From Aricia agestis (taxonomy: Eukaryota > Arthropoda > Insecta > Lepidoptera > Lycaenidae), in NCBI RefSeq assembly GCF_905147365.1, contig NC_056415.1, forward strand, positions 13,968,001-14,032,000: DNA of 64,000 bases. The letters run 5' to 3'. How positions within the stretch are numbered: the first letter of the stretch is position 1; the number at the start of each line of letters is the position of its first letter. Below the pieces are notes generated by a model. It saw only the letters and a program-made list of their open reading frames with translations. It was not told the DNA's origin and did not search any database. Of this stretch, positions 60,301-64,000 are shown piece after piece. A program made the translations under genes and the position numbers.

Positions 60301-61118
60301 ACGATGGTAATATTTTCAACTTGCGGACTCACCCCTAAAACTTACCCTTAAAATTCAAAGTTGATTTTCTACCATACCACAGTGATTGAAAATTCTAAAA
60401 AAATTCATGCTAGTATACTTATAGATCCTACATACGATGGTAATATTTTCAACTTGCGGACTCACCCCTAAAACTTACCCTTAAAATTCAAAGTCGATTT
60501 TCTACCATACCACAGTGATCCTACATACGATGGTAATGTTTTCAACTTGCGGACTCACCCCTAAAACTTACCCTTAAAATTCAAAGTCGATTTTCTACTA
60601 TACCACAGTGATTGAAAATTCTAAAAAAATTCATACTAGTATACTTATAGATCCTACATACGATGGTAATATTTTCAACTTGCGGACTCACCCCTAAAAA
60701 TTACCCTTAAAATTCAAAGTCGATTTTCTCCCACACCACAGTGATTGAAAATTCTAAAAAAATTCATGCTAGTATACTTATAGATCCTACATACGATGGT
60801 AATATTTTCAACTTGCGGACTCACCCCTAAAACTTACCCTTAAAATTCAAAGTCGATTTTCTACCATACCACAGTGATTGAAAATTCTAAAAAAATTCAT
60901 GCTAGTATACTTATAGATCCTACATACGATGGTAATATTTTCAACTTGCGGACTCACCCCTAAAACTTACCCTTAAAATTCAAAGTCGATTTTCTACCAT
61001 ACCACAGTGATTGAAAATTCTAAAAAAAATCATGCTAGTATACTTATAGATCCTACATACCATGGTAATATTTTCAACTTGCGGACTCACCCCTAAAACT
61101 TACCCTTAAAATTCAAAA
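57392..61118 (+). repeat. 133-bp satellite array, arm 1
   Basis: About 28 tandem units of 133 bp. The spacing of CGGACTCACCCC/CGGACTTACCCC is exactly 133 across successive units (57521, 57654, 57787, 57920, 58053). Unit landmarks are TTGCGGACTCACCCCTAAAA, AAAATTCAAAGTCGATTTTC, CACAGTGATTGAAAATTC and GATCCTACATACGATGGTAA. Two main variants (ACTTACCC...CTACCATACC and AATTACCC...CTCCCACACC) alternate, giving a 266-bp higher-order unit. A trimeric ~404-bp unit carries an extra TTATT at 59096 and 59500. One unit is internally deleted near 60518. The outermost unit is the most diverged. Confidence 0.95.
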
Positions 61119-61530
61119 TTTATGGAACTTTCCACGACTACATTCAAGCTCGACCATCTGTGACGTAACGCTTTGAGATATTTCGAGACATTGTGGTTTT
61201 ATACTTGGTTTAATTTATTTAAAATAACCCACAGCAAAAAAAGTTTCTCTCGCAGAAGTAATACCTACACTAATTAAAGATATAGAAAACATCGACGGTG
61301 TCGTTTTCAACGATTGCTAAAGGATCTCTGTGTCATTCGGTAAGTATACATTTATCAGTCATCTTTTTCGTATTTTATTTCATTGGAAGTAATAATATAA
61401 GTTTAAATAATAGATGCCTTATAGTTAAAAATATTTGTCAATAATAGATAACAGGGCAGTTCCATGTAAAGGTCTACCATAAACTAAAAAAATTAATACC
61501 CAATTTTGGTATTAAAAATACTTACCCTTA
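61119..61530. other. Non-satellite core between two opposed satellite arms
   Basis: About 0.41 kb of unique-looking AT-rich sequence. A plus-strand frame at about 61232-61321 reads AKKVSLAEVIPTLIKDIEN then IDGVVFNDC and a stop. A splice-donor-like GGTAAGTAT follows at 61339, and an acceptor-like tttctctcgcag ends at 61250. No family was recognised. It may be a transposon core or a cryptic exon. Confidence 0.4.
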
Positions 61531-64000
61531 CTTAGGATTTATAAGTATACTAGCATGAATTTTTTTAGAATTTTCAATAACTGTGATATGGTAGAAAATC
61601 GACTTTGAATTTTAAGGGTAAGTTTTAGGGGTGAGTCCGCAAGTTGAAAATATTACCATCGTATGTAGGATCTATAAGTATACTAGCATGAATTTTTTTA
61701 GAATTTTCAATCACTGTGGTATGGTAGAAAATCGACTTTGAATTTTAAGGGTAAGTTTTAGGGGTGAGTCCGCAAGTTGAAAATATTACCATCGTATGTA
61801 GGATCTTAAAATATACTAGCATGAATTTTTTTAGAATTTTCAATCACTGTGGTGTGGGAGAAAATCGACTTTGAATTTTAAGGGTAAGTTTTAGGGGTGA
61901 GTCCGCAAGTTGAAAATATTACCATCGTATGTAGGATCTTAAAATATACTAGCATGAATTTTTTTAGAATTTTCAATCACTGTGGTGTGGGAGAAAATCG
62001 ACTTTGAATTTTAAGGGTAAGTTTTAGGTGTGAGTCCGCAAGTTGAAAATATCACCATCGTATGTAGGATCTATAAGTATACTAGCATGAATTTTTTTAG
62101 AATTTTCAATCACTGTGGTATGGTAGAAAATCGACTTTGAATTTTAAGGGTAAGTTTTAGGGGTGAGTCCGCAAGTTGAAAATATTACCATCGTATGTAG
62201 GATCTTAAAATATACTAGCATGATTTTTTTTAGAATTTTCAATCACTGTGGTGTGGGAGAAAATCGACTTTGAATTTTAAGGGTAATTTTTAGGGGTGAG
62301 TCCGCAAGTTGAAAATATTACCATCGTATGTAGGATCTATAAGTATACTAGCATGATTTTTTTTAGAATTTTCAATCACTGTGGTATGGTAGAAAATCGA
62401 CTTTGAATTTTAAGGGTAAGTTTTAGGGGTGAGTCCGCAAGTTGAAAATATGACCATGGTATGTAGAATCTATAAGTTTACTAGCATGAATTTTTTTAGA
62501 ATTTTCAATCACTGTGGTATGGTAGAAAAACGACTTTGAATTTTAAGGGTAAGTTTTAGGGGTGAGTCCGCAAGTTGAAAATATTACCATCGTATGTAGG
62601 ATCTTAAAATATACTAGCATGAATTTTTTTAGAATTTTCAATCACTGGTGTGGGAGAAAATCGACTTTGAATTTTAAGGGTAATTTTTAGGGGTGAGTCC
62701 GCAAGTTGAAAATATTACCATCGTATGTAGGATCTATAAGTATACTAGCATGAATTTTTTTAGAATTTTCAATCACTGTGGTATGGTAGAAAATCGACTT
62801 TGAATTTTAAGGGTAAGTTTTAGGGGTGAGTCCGCAAGTTAAAAATATTACCATCGTATGTAGGATCTATAAGTATACTAGCATGAATTTTTTTAGAATT
62901 TTCAATCACTGTGGTATGGTAGAAAATCGACTTTGAATTTTAAGGGTAAGTTTTAGGGGTGAGTCCGCAAGTTGAAAATATTACCATCGTATGTAGGATC
63001 TATAAGTGTACTAGCATGAATTTTTTTAGAATATTCAATCACTGTGGTGTGGGAGAAAATCGACTTTGAATTTTAAGGGTAATTTTTAGGGGTGAGTCCG
63101 CAAGTTGAAAATATTACCATCGTATGTAGGATCTATAAGTATACTAGCATGAATTTTTTTAGAATTTTCAATCACTGGTGTGGGAGAAAATCGACTTTGA
63201 ATTTTAAGGGTAATTTTTAGGGGTGAGTCCGCAAGTTGAAAATATTACCATCGTATGTAGGATCTTAAAATATACTAGCATGATTTTTTTTAGAATTTTC
63301 AATCACTGTGGTGTGGGAGAAAATCGACTTTGAATTTTAAGGGTAAGTTTTAGGGGTGAGTCCGCAAGTTGAAAATATTACCATCGTATGTAGGATCTTA
63401 AAATATACTAGCATGAATTTTTTTAGAATTTTCAATCACTGTGGTGTGGGAGAAAATCGACTTTGAATTTTAAGGGTAAGTTTTAGGGGTGAGTCCGCAA
63501 GTTGAAAATATTACCATCGTAATAAATGTAGGATCTTAAAATATACTAGCATGAATTTTTTTAGAATTTTCAATCACTGTGGTGTGGGAGAAAATCGACT
63601 TTGAATTTTAAGGGTAAGTTTTAGGGGTGAGTCCGCAAGTTGAAAATATTACCATCGTATGTAGGATCTATAAGTATACTAGCATGAAATTTTTTAGAAT
63701 TTTCAATCACTGTGGTATGGTAGAAAATCGACTTTGAATTTTAAGGGTAAGTTTTAGGGGTGAGTCCGCAAGTTGAAAATATGACCATGGTATGTAGAAT
63801 CTATAAGTTTACTAGCATGAATTTTTTTAGAATTTTCAATCACTGTGGTATGGTAGAAAATCGACTTTGAATTTTAAGGGTAAGTTTTAGGGGTGAGTCC
63901 GCAAGTTGAAAATATTACCATCGTATGTAGGATCTTAAAATATACTAGCATGAATTTTTTTAGAATTTTCAATCACTGGTGTGGGAGAAAATCGACTTTG
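61531..64000 (-). repeat. 133-bp satellite array, arm 2 (inverted), running off the window
   Basis: About 18 units of the same 133-bp repeat as reverse complement (GGGGTGAGTCCGCAAGTTGA, GAAAATCGACTTTGAATTTT). It shares the rare variants of arm 1, including the TTATT insertion (at about 63520, read as ACCATCGTAATAAATGTAGG) and the neighbouring CATGAAATTTTTT form, in mirrored order. The innermost unit is diverged (ATAACTGTGATATGG). Confidence 0.95.

Noticed and set aside
57392..64000. CRISPR-like array
   Set aside because: The repeats are 133 bp, contiguous and without unique spacers, in a eukaryotic genome; this is satellite DNA.

Overview
The window is nuclear DNA from an insect, most probably a moth or butterfly (Lepidoptera). 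The basis is intron-containing insect genes, a dense load of terminal-inverted-repeat (TIR) elements, short interspersed and Helitron-like repeats of types common in Lepidoptera, and the EBP2 / upSET-KMT2E / clockwork-orange protein families. The species cannot be fixed from sequence alone. All gene models below come from reading splice sites and conserved domains by eye; no database search was run.

Three host genes are visible. (1) 128-978, minus strand: N-terminal exons of the rRNA-processing protein EBP2 (EBNA1BP2 family), running off the left edge. (2) 25026-42956, plus strand: a complete 11-exon upSET/KMT2E(MLL5)-SETD5-type PHD+SET gene. The predicted protein is 2311 aa and every intron phase agrees. 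A 9-kb intron 9 holds at least five transposon remnants. (3) 47998-54204, minus strand: eight coding exons of the circadian bHLH-Orange repressor clockwork orange (cwo), with the extreme N-terminus missing to the right. upSET and cwo converge; about 5 kb separates their stop codons.

The rest is mostly transposon-derived. 1.1-3.2 kb is a pile of miniature inverted-repeat elements (MITEs) and an (AT)n tract. 3.2-12.4 kb is a nested pair of non-LTR retrotransposons: an R1-clade-like element with both ORFs open (6013-12339) sits inside the endonuclease region of a second, opposite-strand LINE, with an exact 15-bp target duplication. This pair lies between two 98%-identical 479-bp copies. 13-24 kb holds SINE-like copies, a TTAA-flanked piggyBac-like element carrying a mini LTR element, a further TTAA-flanked MITE, a diverged tandem duplication, a 2-kb inverted-repeat-bounded block and a Helitron-like element. 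34-42 kb (upSET intron 9) holds a CR1/Zenon-like LINE fragment, a SINE, a long-TIR element with a decayed GCDTTS-motif gene, and others.

57.39 kb to the window end is a 133-bp satellite. It runs as about 28 units in one orientation, then a roughly 0.41-kb non-satellite core, then about 18 units in the opposite orientation to the edge. The two arms share higher-order variants, so they form a giant inverted repeat. It lies upstream of the visible cwo exons, so it may be inside cwo's first intron or promoter region. A pair of perfect CACGTG E-boxes with a 7-nt spacer lies at 56727-56745, on the same upstream side.
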